From the NCBI GenBank assembly GCA_003481745.1, contig QULP01000007.1, positions 122,447-186,446 on the forward strand: a stretch of 64,000 nt of DNA, in the 5' to 3' direction. Made by a program: the position numbers and the translations under genes. Shown in pieces: positions 54,698-61,939 of the stretch. This stretch comes from Firmicutes bacterium OM04-13BH. GTDB lineage: Bacteria; Bacillota; Clostridia; Lachnospirales; Lachnospiraceae. The notes under the pieces are model-generated. The model was not told the DNA's origin, searched no databases, and saw only the letters and a program-made list of their open reading frames with translations. Every line of letters begins with the position of its first letter. The first letter of the stretch is position 1.

Positions 54698-55626
54698 AGA
54701 AAATTGCAACCAGAGAAAGTTATGGTAACGCATTAGTTGAATTAGGAAAAAAATACGAAAATTTAGTAGTTCTTGATGCTGACCTGGCAGGTGCTACAAA
54801 GACCGGAACATTCCAAAAAGCATATCCGGAACGTCACATTGACTGTGGTATCGCAGAATCCAATATGATGGGAATCGCAGCAGGTCTGTCTACAACAGGA
54901 AAAGTTCCATTTGCAAGTACATTTGCAATGTTTGCAGCAGGACGTGCTTACGAGCAGGTGCGTAACTCCATCGGTTATCCACATTTAAATGTAAAAATTG
55001 GTGCAACTCATGCCGGAATCTCTGTTGGAGAAGATGGTGCAACTCATCAGTGTAACGAAGATATGGCACTTATGAGAACCATTCCAGGCATGGTGATCTT
55101 AAATCCATCTGATGATGTAGAGGCAAAAGCAGCTGTAGAAGCAGCTTACCTTCATGAAGGTCCTGTTTATTTACGTTTTGGACGTCTGGCAGTGCCGGTT
55201 ATCAATGACAGACCGGATTATAAGTTTGAAATCGGAAAAGGTATCGTGCTTAGAGAAGGAAAAGATGTTACAATCTTTGCAACAGGTCTTTGCGTAAGTG
55301 AAACTTTAGCAGCAGCAGAAAAACTGGCTGAAGATGGAATTGATGCAAAAGTAATCAATATTCATACTATCAAACCATTAGATGAAGAACTGGTTGTAAA
55401 AGCTGCAAAAGAAACAGGCAAAGTCGTTACAGTAGAAGAACATTCTGTAATCGGTGGTCTTGGCGGTGCAGTAGCGGAAGTGTTAAGCGAAAAAGCTCCG
55501 ACACAGATGCTTCGTATCGGTATCAATGATGTATTTGGTGAGTCCGGCCCGGCAGTAAAATTACTGGAAAAATATGGAATTGATGCAGCAGGAATTTACA
55601 ATAAAGTAAAAGCATTCGTTAAATAA
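54685..55626 (+). CDS. Transketolase, C-terminal subunit
   Basis: Second half of the split enzyme (313 residues): pyrimidine-binding domain with DLAGATKTGTFQKAYPERHIDCGIAESNMMG, the GVGEDGATHQCNED-type block (GEDGATHQCNEDMALMRTIP), and the C-terminal domain with TVEEHSVIGGLGGAVAEVL. Overlaps the N-terminal subunit and is the last gene of the tal-tkt operon, followed by a terminator. Confidence 0.95.
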   Translation: MSEVKKIATRESYGNALVELGKKYENLVVLDADLAGATKTGTFQKAYPERHIDCGIAESNMMGIAAGLSTTGKVPFASTFAMFAAGRAYEQVRNSIGYPHLNVKIGATHAGISVGEDGATHQCNEDMALMRTIPGMVILNPSDDVEAKAAVEAAYLHEGPVYLRFGRLAVPVINDRPDYKFEIGKGIVLREGKDVTIFATGLCVSETLAAAEKLAEDGIDAKVINIHTIKPLDEELVVKAAKETGKVVTVEEHSVIGGLGGAVAEVLSEKAPTQMLRIGINDVFGESGPAVKLLEKYGIDAAGIYNKVKAFVK

Positions 55627-55675
55627 TTATATTTACAAATAAAAAGCTCTGTTATAGAATAGGGCTAAGTCTTAG

Positions 55676-55705
55676 AGGTGTCGCCAAAAGGCGGCACCTT
55701 TTTTT
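55676..55705 (+). terminator. Intrinsic terminator after the transketolase genes
   Basis: AGGTGTCGCC pairs with GGCGGCACCT (one G-U), loop AAAA, followed by TTTTTT. Confidence 0.88.
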
Positions 55706-55756
55706 AGTTCTTATGGCTAAAGTTTTTAAGAACTAAAAAAGAAAGGGAATGAAGTT

Positions 55757-56491
55757 ATGAAAACGAGAAGCAGAAGAACGGTAAAAAATACAAGAAACAC
55801 AGGCGGAGAGGTCAGACAGGATAAAAAATCCGAAAATGAAGAATTTTATGGATATATCAAAGATTTGGTACATCATCCGTATGTCCTGAAAATGAAAAAT
55901 TATCAGCATCATTGTAATACAAGTTGTTATCAGCATTGTCTGAATGTTGCCTATTACAATTATAAAATATGTAAATTTTTTAATCTGGATGCACGTTCTG
56001 CAGCAAGAGCAGGTATGCTTCATGATTTATTTTTATACGACTGGCATAATCATCGCAAAAAAACAGGTGACCCTGTTCATGCAATGACGCATCCGCATAC
56101 TGCCCTGCATAATGCGCAAAAATACTTTAAATTAAATGCACTTGAAAAAGAAATGATTTTAAAACACATGTTTCCTGTAACTCCGATTCCACCAATGCAT
56201 AAAGAAACGTGGATTATCACATTAACGGATAAGTACTGTGGAACATGTGAAATCGGACAGTATTATTTTCATGTATGGTTTCCGAGAGGTGTCTATCACG
56301 CAATGAAACACCTGATGAAAAAAATATTTGGCAAGGACTATACTTATGCAGATTACCGGCTTCCGTTCGGAGAATTCTCCGAAGATGCTGCAGACAGAGG
56401 GGTAAATTTTGCAAAGCTTCGAAAACGTTCGGAATCTGAATCCGAATGGAAAAAATCCAATAAAGAAAAACGATGTGTTCCGAAATATTGA
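55757..56491 (+). CDS. HD-domain phosphohydrolase-like protein
   Basis: A 244-residue protein with an HD fold. The metal-binding pattern is visible: HHCNTSCYQHCLNVA supplies the first His, then AGMLHDLFLYDWHNH has the HD doublet, later HPHTALHNA and the closing ITLTDKYCGTCE supply further ligands. Enzymes of this type hydrolyse phosphate monoesters, often of nucleotides. The basic, Glu/Ser-rich tail of about 35 residues (KLRKRSESESEWKKSNKEK) lies antisense to the YyaC gene: the two genes overlap tail to tail by 139 bases. Start ATG 55757 follows AAAGGGAATG. Confidence 0.82.
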   Translation: MKTRSRRTVKNTRNTGGEVRQDKKSENEEFYGYIKDLVHHPYVLKMKNYQHHCNTSCYQHCLNVAYYNYKICKFFNLDARSAARAGMLHDLFLYDWHNHRKKTGDPVHAMTHPHTALHNAQKYFKLNALEKEMILKHMFPVTPIPPMHKETWIITLTDKYCGTCEIGQYYFHVWFPRGVYHAMKHLMKKIFGKDYTYADYRLPFGEFSEDAADRGVNFAKLRKRSESESEWKKSNKEKRCVPKY

Positions 56492-57039
56492 CGGTGTGCA
56501 ATCAGAATGCCGGATACAATTGTGTCTGCAAGCTGAATCACGGTTGCAAGTCTTGTTGTCTGAAGTACAAAATGTTCAAATGCCCCTGAGAGGTTTACAA
56601 TTCCAGTGATGGAAATGTCGCCGACCGGGGGCAGTTTCTTTTTTACACCAAGTCCAGGGGCAAGTGCACCTTTTCGGATGGTGACAAATTCCTGATGTCG
56701 TTTTGAGCCAAGGGAGGCATCAATTGCAATCAAAAGACAGTTCGGATGTTTTGCATGAACCATTGCTGTGACTTCAGCAAGGTTTAAGGCATGAACGGGC
56801 TGATCCAGTGTCCCATAAATGATACAGCGGGAAAGATGTTTTTTACTTAATTTATGTCCGATTAACGGACCAAGGCTGTCTCCTGTAATCCGGTCACTTC
56901 CAATGCAGAGAAAGACTACTTCCTGAAAATCTTTTTGCTGTGAGCACAGCATTTCAAATAAAAGAGAACCGACCTGGTTGGGAGCTCGGCAGCTTTTGCT
57001 TTCTACATAGTGGACAGGAGCATTTTGGTATGATTCCAT
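56353..57039 (-). CDS. Spore protein YyaC family
   Basis: A protein of about 228 residues of the YyaC/GPR-protease-like family, formed in sporulating cells. The conserved block is FLCIGSDRITGDSLGPLIGHKL followed by YGTLDQPVHALNLAEV, and the GVKKKLPPVGDISITGIVN region with AIDASLGSKRH. Usual length is about 205; this one has a Ser-rich C-terminal tail that is antisense to the HD gene. I chose ATG 57039, since the AAAGG lies directly against the first ATG at 57051. It is likely sigma-dependent in sporulation, but no promoter was resolved. Confidence 0.85.
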   Translation of the reverse strand: MESYQNAPVHYVESKSCRAPNQVGSLLFEMLCSQQKDFQEVVFLCIGSDRITGDSLGPLIGHKLSKKHLSRCIIYGTLDQPVHALNLAEVTAMVHAKHPNCLLIAIDASLGSKRHQEFVTIRKGALAPGLGVKKKLPPVGDISITGIVNLSGAFEHFVLQTTRLATVIQLADTIVSGILIAHRQYFGTHRFSLLDFFHSDSDSERFRSFAKFTPLSAASSENSPNGSR

Positions 57040-57075
57040 AAAATTTACCATCCTTTCAAAAAAATCACTGTTTTA

Positions 57076-57115
57076 GTACAGCGAATATTAAGTAACTGCT
57101 AGATTGACGCTGTAC
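57076..57115. repeat. 40-bp imperfect palindrome, copy 2
   Basis: The ends are GTACAGCG and CGCTGTAC. It matches copy 1 at 24444-24483 in 30 of 40 positions, including the TATTAA core. It lies between YyaC (minus) and the MPN-LysM gene (plus). Confidence 0.7.
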
Positions 57116-57278
57116 TACTGGTCAAAATTTCTTTTATAATAGGTTTCCCTGTTTTGGATGATTTATCCTGACTTTTTAAGTAAAGATTTGTCGACAAAAA
57201 AAATCAGGCAGCTTCCTCAAAGTGATAAAATTTGCAGAGCTTGTATGCTATTCTTTTGCCCAAAGGGGTGAAAGAATT

Positions 57279-58562
57279 ATGATAGAGGTCATTTATGAAA
57301 AGGAGAAAGAAAAAGCGGAGGGAAATCAGGCTTTTTTCCGGATTCCAAACAATATACGACAGATTGGTGAAATACAGGGAAATCAAAAAATCTATATAGA
57401 AGATTATGCTTATACTTATCTTTGTAGAATCGCAAGTGAGGATTCTGCAAAAGGGAGAGCGGCAATTCTGCTTGGGCAGGCAAATTGGAAAGATGGAAAG
57501 ACGTATTTATTTATTAAAAGTGCGGTTGCGCTTCATGATATTGAGGTTTCAGAAGAACATTTTGCCTTTACAAAGGATGTGTGGAAACAGATTTATGAGG
57601 AAAATAAAAAATTCTTTCCGAATCAGGAAATTGTAGGCTGGTTTTTATCGCTTCCAGGCTGTTCTATGGAACTTCATGAGGGAATCAGCAAAACACATTT
57701 TAATCATTTTGGCGGAAATGAAAAAGTGCTTATGGTGATGGAACCTCTTGAAAAAGAAGAGGCTTTTTATCGTTATGAAGAGGGGAAACTTACCAGGCAG
57801 GAAGGCTTTTATGTTTATTATGAAAAAAATGAGCCAATGCAAAATTTTTTAATTGAGCAAAATAAATATGCAAGAGAAAGAAGCGAAAAGGTAGCGGATG
57901 AAGCAGTAAAGACATTTCGTAAAAAAGTAGAAGAAAAGACGAAAGGAAAAAAGCGGGATAAAATAGCGCCTCTGTTTCGGATGGCAAGTGCAAGTGCGGC
58001 AGCAGCAATGTTGATTGCGGGAGTACTTTATCTGAATCAATATGAGAAGTTAAAAAAAACGAATTCTATTGCAGACAAAGCAAAAATTGAAAAAAAGAAA
58101 TCCGAAACGGTTGTGTCAAATTCAAACAACGATGCAGAAACGATAGAAAAATCAGAGACTTCCGATACAGAAAAGTTAAAAGAAGAGACGCAGACCGGGA
58201 CAGAGTCGGATTCAGTATCAGGTTTAATGGACGGTAAAAGAGATAAGAAATCAGAACAGGCAAATGCAGGGGCGGAAGGGAACAAGCAGAGGGAATCCGC
58301 AAGACAGGAACAACAGGGAGAGACAGGTTCAGATAGGACAGAAAGTGCAAATACAGCACAGAGCACAGGAAATACAAGTATAGCGCAAACCACAGGTTCA
58401 AATTCAATGCATGAAACATATACCGTGCGTGAGGGGGATACCATTACCAGCATCAGCCGGGCTTATTATGGGACAACTTCAAAAATAAAAGAGATTTGTG
58501 AATTGAATGGAATTTCCGCAGAAGAATTTATTTTTCCGGGACAAAAAATTTTACTCCCGTAG
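57279..58562 (+). CDS. Degenerate MPN (JAB-like) domain, transmembrane helix, LysM protein
   Basis: A 427-residue protein with three parts. Residues about 35-170 look like a JAB1/MPN fold: a strand pair (AAILLGQANW), helical middle, then GWFLSLPGCSMELHEG at 120-135, which aligns with the JAMM motif GWYHSHPG but has Leu where both metal-ligand His should be. Residues about 243-260 form a membrane helix (MASASAAAAMLIAGVLYL). A long Ser/Glu/Thr-rich linker leads to a LysM domain at the C terminus (TYTVREGDTITSISRAYYG, then EEFIFPGQKILL). The N-terminal domain is thus probably cytoplasmic, non-catalytic, and the LysM extracellular. ATG 57279 has GGGG upstream. Confidence 0.78.
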   Translation: MIEVIYEKEKEKAEGNQAFFRIPNNIRQIGEIQGNQKIYIEDYAYTYLCRIASEDSAKGRAAILLGQANWKDGKTYLFIKSAVALHDIEVSEEHFAFTKDVWKQIYEENKKFFPNQEIVGWFLSLPGCSMELHEGISKTHFNHFGGNEKVLMVMEPLEKEEAFYRYEEGKLTRQEGFYVYYEKNEPMQNFLIEQNKYARERSEKVADEAVKTFRKKVEEKTKGKKRDKIAPLFRMASASAAAAMLIAGVLYLNQYEKLKKTNSIADKAKIEKKKSETVVSNSNNDAETIEKSETSDTEKLKEETQTGTESDSVSGLMDGKRDKKSEQANAGAEGNKQRESARQEQQGETGSDRTESANTAQSTGNTSIAQTTGSNSMHETYTVREGDTITSISRAYYGTTSKIKEICELNGISAEEFIFPGQKILLP

Positions 58563-58578
58563 AAAAGTGTGCTATAAT
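58550..58578 (+). promoter_or_regulatory. Promoter of the DUF5711-type gene
   Basis: TTTACT (58550-58555), 17-bp spacer, perfect TATAAT (58573-58578); the -35 lies in the end of the MPN-LysM gene. The transcript has a leader of about 95 bases. Confidence 0.6.
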
Positions 58579-58625
58579 AGCCGCATGTCAGGGCATAAGC
58601 GCTTTGATATAAATAGTGGACTCAC

Positions 58626-58660
58626 AAAATCAAGCACAGAAAGATTCTGAGAGTACATAA
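58626..58660 (+). promoter_or_regulatory. Leader motif shared with the ECF sigma gene
   Basis: AAAATCAAG runs straight into a 27-base block (58634-58660, GCACAGAAAGATTCTG...AGTACATAA) that is 23 of 27 identical to the one upstream of the ECF sigma gene. Confidence 0.45.
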
Positions 58661-58680
58661 TAAAACAAAGGTTAAGATAA

Positions 58681-59865
58681 ATGGAACAGAATAAAGAAAA
58701 ACAAAGTCAAAGCAAAAGCAAGGGTAAGAAACAAACAAGACAAACCAGAGAACAACGCAGACAATTAGAGATGATTTTAGTAGGCATTTTGATTTTAATT
58801 GTAATTATTGTAATAGCTGTATTAGTTATTCACAGGCGTACGTATCACAACTATTCTGTACTTTCGTCTTCAAAAAATGAAAATGTGCAGGCTTATGGTT
58901 TTGTCCAGTTTGAAGATGAAATTTTGAAATACGGAACAGATGGAGTTTCTTTGGTGAATCAAAAAGAGGAAACGGTATGGTCAGAGGATTTTCAGATGAC
59001 AAATCCGACAGTAGACGTCTGTGAAAACATGGCGGTGGTGGCAGATAAGGATGCGACTTCCATATATATTTTATCAAAAGAAAAAGTGGTTGGAACGGTT
59101 CAGACATCCAAGCCGATTTTAAAAGCAAGAGTGGCGAGAACAGGAGTTGTTGCTGCAATTTTACAGGATAATGACAAAACATGGGTAGATTTTTATGCCA
59201 AAGATGGCAGTCTGATTGCGGAAAACCAGACAAGAATTGACAGTCCGGGATATCCGGTTGACATTGCAGTATCACCAAATGGAAAGATTATTATGGTCAG
59301 CTATCTTTATGTAGAAGATGCGCAGACAACCAGTTATGTAGCTTTTTATAATTTTGGAGACAGCGGTCAAAGTGAAATTGACAATATTGTATCCGGTTAC
59401 ACTTATAAAGATGTCATTGTGCCGCAGACCATTTATTTAAAAGACGGTTCTGCGCTGGCATTTCGAGATAATGGATTTTCTGTCTATCAGGGAGAAAACA
59501 TTCCGAAAGAAGAGAAAAATGTGGAAATGACATCAGAGATTGTCAGTACATTCTATAATGATAATTATGCAGGAGTGGTATTCAAAGATAAAGATAATAA
59601 TAAAAATTATGTAATGCGGGTATACAGTCTGAATGGAAAAATGAAATTTGAAAAGAAGTTCAATATTGAATATACCCAGATAAAAATCAGCAATGAAATG
59701 ATTATTATGAATAACGATACGCAAGTTTGTATGATTGACTTAAACGGAAACAAAAAGTTTGATGGAAACTTTGGAGAGGGGACAATACAGGGGATTTTCA
59801 GAATTGCATCCAATCGTTATATGGTGGTTTCGGAAAGTGGAATCAAGACAATTAAATTAAAATAA
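58681..59865 (+). CDS. DUF5711-type membrane-anchored propeller-like protein
   Basis: A 394-residue protein, cytoplasmic N terminus (very basic and Gln-rich), one membrane helix at about residues 31-50 (LVGILILIVIIVIAVLVIHRR), then an extracellular beta-rich region of repeated blades (AYGFVQFEDEILKYGTDGVSLVN, VAFYNFGDSGQSE, YMVVSESGIKTIKLK). This fits my memory of the DUF5711 family of Lachnospiraceae. No catalytic motif is seen. It has its own promoter and a conserved leader motif. Function unknown. Confidence 0.75.
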   Translation: MEQNKEKQSQSKSKGKKQTRQTREQRRQLEMILVGILILIVIIVIAVLVIHRRTYHNYSVLSSSKNENVQAYGFVQFEDEILKYGTDGVSLVNQKEETVWSEDFQMTNPTVDVCENMAVVADKDATSIYILSKEKVVGTVQTSKPILKARVARTGVVAAILQDNDKTWVDFYAKDGSLIAENQTRIDSPGYPVDIAVSPNGKIIMVSYLYVEDAQTTSYVAFYNFGDSGQSEIDNIVSGYTYKDVIVPQTIYLKDGSALAFRDNGFSVYQGENIPKEEKNVEMTSEIVSTFYNDNYAGVVFKDKDNNKNYVMRVYSLNGKMKFEKKFNIEYTQIKISNEMIIMNNDTQVCMIDLNGNKKFDGNFGEGTIQGIFRIASNRYMVVSESGIKTIKLK

Positions 59866-59872
59866 AATATGT

Positions 59873-60044
59873 GGAAACAGGCGGTTGTCGGCAGGCAATG
59901 GTCTGTTTTCTCTGCATTATGGGATAGATTTAAGCGTAGCGTTTAAAATATGGAAACAGAATGGTATTTAAGTAAGAGGCTCGGTTCCTTATAGTCGGGT
60001 AGCTCACGAAAAAATCAAGGAAAGAAACAAAAGGAGAAAAGCGT
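59873..60044 (+). other. Structured leader region upstream of cvpA
   Basis: This 178-bp gap holds two hairpins: GGAAACAG (59873-59880) with CTGTTTTC (59903-59910), and TTTAAGCG (59929-59936) with CGTTTAAA (59940-59947). The word ATATGGAAACAG recurs after them. A closing word GTAGCTCACGAAAA near 59999-60012 is also seen before recR. Confidence 0.4.
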
Positions 60045-60701
60045 ATGAACTGGTTAAGCATAGTAATTTTAGTGATACTGGCAGGGTGTATTTTAAATGG
60101 TTTTAGAAAAGGAATGGTTCGGACACTGGCAGCAATGATGTCGCTTGTTGTGAGTCTGGTGCTGGTATCACTGGTAAATCCTTATGTTGCAACATTTCTG
60201 GAAGAAAAAACAACGGTGTATGAAGTAACTGAAACCAAATGCAGGGAAGCATTTCAAAGTATTGCCGAAAAACAGACGGAAAATGTGCAGCAGGAATTTA
60301 TGCAGAAAATGGGTGTTCCGGAAAATTTTTCAAATACACTTAGAATCGGAGATGAGTTTACGGAAAGTGCAGTGGCTCCACTTGCAGAGTCAACGGCACA
60401 TCTGATTGTAAATGGACTTGCTTTTGTGATTACATTTGTGCTGTTATCGATTTTGCTTCGGATTGCAGTGGGGCTGCTGGATGGTTTATTCAGACTGCCG
60501 GTCTTAAGCATGGTCAATCGTCTTGCAGGTGGGGCAATAGGCGCAGTTCAGGGATTGGTGATTTTATGGGTATTCTTTTTGATTGTGTTTCTAATCTGGA
60601 ATACAGAAATCGGAGCACAGGCATTGGCAATGATTCAGGAAAATCTAGTTATAAACTGGCTGTATAACTGTAATCCGTTTGTAAATATTTTATTGAAATA
60701 A
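60045..60701 (+). CDS. CvpA family membrane protein
   Basis: A 218-residue protein with four hydrophobic helices, typical of CvpA/colicin V production-like proteins: first helix SIVILVILAGCILNGFRKGMVR, the VNGLAFVITFVLLSILLRIAVGLLDG region and GGAIGAVQGLVILWVFFLIVFLIW. The conserved GxxKG-type early motif is NGFRKG. Role in bacteria is not well defined, with roles in membrane biogenesis suggested. RBS is AAAGGAG. Confidence 0.87.
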   Translation: MNWLSIVILVILAGCILNGFRKGMVRTLAAMMSLVVSLVLVSLVNPYVATFLEEKTTVYEVTETKCREAFQSIAEKQTENVQQEFMQKMGVPENFSNTLRIGDEFTESAVAPLAESTAHLIVNGLAFVITFVLLSILLRIAVGLLDGLFRLPVLSMVNRLAGGAIGAVQGLVILWVFFLIVFLIWNTEIGAQALAMIQENLVINWLYNCNPFVNILLK

Positions 60702-60718
60702 AAAGAAAGAAGAAAGCT

Positions 60719-61723
60719 ATGGTAAGGATAAAAGATATTGCAAAAGAAGCGGGAGTCAGTCCGACCACTGTTTCGAATGTTATACATGGAAATACAAAAA
60801 AAGTTTCAAAGTCAAATATTGATAAGATACAGAAAATTTTGGAAGAACATCAGTATATTCCAAGTATGAGTGCATTGATGCTGGCGCAGAATCGTTCCAG
60901 ACTGATAGGTGTTTTGATTGGCGGGGTAGATGGAAAAAGAAGAAGTATTGAAGGTGACCCATTTACCAGCATTATGTTAAGCGCACTTGAATTAGAGATT
61001 TACAGAAAAAATTATTATATGCTGTTTCACATGTCGAGTACATCGGAAGAAAGCTGGAAGTTGGCAGCGACGTGGAAAGTAGAGGGTTTGATTACACTTG
61101 GGCTTACAGCAGAACAGAATATTGAACTTCAAAAGAGGTGTCAGATTCCATTGGTCAGTATTGACAATTATTATGAGGGAAGAGAACGGGCAGAAAATAT
61201 AGGGCTTCAGGATTTTGAAGGAGGTTTTAAGATGGGAAATTATCTGATAGAAAATGGAATGAAAAAGATTCTTTTCCTGTCAGATAATGATATTGGCGTA
61301 GACCATGAGCGTTGGCTCGGACTTCAAAGAGCAGCAAAAGAAAATGGTTCAGTTTTGGCGAAACATTGGATTATGCCGATAAAGCAGGAATTTCAGATGC
61401 AGTGGTTAAAAGACCAGTTGGAAGAAATTTGTAAATGGGATGCATTATTTTTTGCTTCAGATCGTTATGCACAGGAAGGAATTCTTGTGTTACAGGATAT
61501 GGGGATTCGTGTGCCGGAGGATATTTCGGTTGTTGGATTTGATGACAGTCCTTATGCAAAGATGTGCAGACCACAGCTTACAACAGTGCGTCAGGATGTC
61601 ATGAAAAAAGGAAAGATGGTTGTAAAGAAACTAATGAGTCTGATAAAAGAAGAACCATTTGATGGAGAAGAACGGCTTCCGGTTGAACTGGTGGTTCGTG
61701 ATTCTGTACAGAATAGAGAATAA
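60719..61723 (+). CDS. LacI-family transcriptional regulator, probable regulator of malL
   Basis: A 334-residue LacI-type regulator. The DNA-binding part is VRIKDIAKEAGVSPTTVSNVIHGNTKKVS; the sensor domain includes LIGVLIGGVD and VVGFDDSPYAKMCRPQLTTVRQD. It lies 217 bp before an oligo-1,6-glucosidase gene on the same strand; the gap holds a promoter flanked by two LacI-like sites, so it probably controls that gene. It starts at ATG 60719 with AAAGAAAGAAG, 17 bp after cvpA. Confidence 0.9.
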   Translation: MVRIKDIAKEAGVSPTTVSNVIHGNTKKVSKSNIDKIQKILEEHQYIPSMSALMLAQNRSRLIGVLIGGVDGKRRSIEGDPFTSIMLSALELEIYRKNYYMLFHMSSTSEESWKLAATWKVEGLITLGLTAEQNIELQKRCQIPLVSIDNYYEGRERAENIGLQDFEGGFKMGNYLIENGMKKILFLSDNDIGVDHERWLGLQRAAKENGSVLAKHWIMPIKQEFQMQWLKDQLEEICKWDALFFASDRYAQEGILVLQDMGIRVPEDISVVGFDDSPYAKMCRPQLTTVRQDVMKKGKMVVKKLMSLIKEEPFDGEERLPVELVVRDSVQNRE

Positions 61724-61739
61724 GATTTAGGTGAAATGG

Positions 61740-61755
61740 ACGTTTTGCGAAAAAC
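61740..61755 (+). promoter_or_regulatory. Upstream LacI-type operator candidate (O1)
   Basis: ACGTTTTGCGAAAAACC includes GTTTT-gcga-AAAAC and the CGTTTTGCG half seen again in the downstream site. It sits just upstream of the -35 of the malL promoter. Confidence 0.4.
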
Positions 61756-61758
61756 CTA

Positions 61759-61787
61759 TTGTGATAGAAAACACAGTTTGCTATAAT
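61759..61787 (+). promoter_or_regulatory. Promoter of the oligo-1,6-glucosidase gene
   Basis: TTGTGA (61759-61764), exact 17-bp spacer, perfect TATAAT (61782-61787). Confidence 0.7.
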
Positions 61788-61806
61788 TGGTAATAGTAAA
61801 TAAGGT

Positions 61807-61831
61807 TTTACGCAAAACGTTTTTGCGTAAA
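61807..61831 (+). promoter_or_regulatory. Downstream LacI-type operator candidate (O2)
   Basis: TTTACGCAAAACG (61807-61819) and TTTTTGCGTAAA (61820-61831) form a near-perfect inverted repeat with a central CG and one extra T. It lies just downstream of the expected transcription start, a position where a repressor blocks elongation. Confidence 0.6.
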
Positions 61832-61939
61832 TGAAAGCAGATAATTATTGCTTTGAATCTATATATCAGATTTATATAGCAAAGTGAGAAAACGTGTCTG
61901 ATTTATCAGAACGATTAGAAAATGGATGAGGTGAAGATT

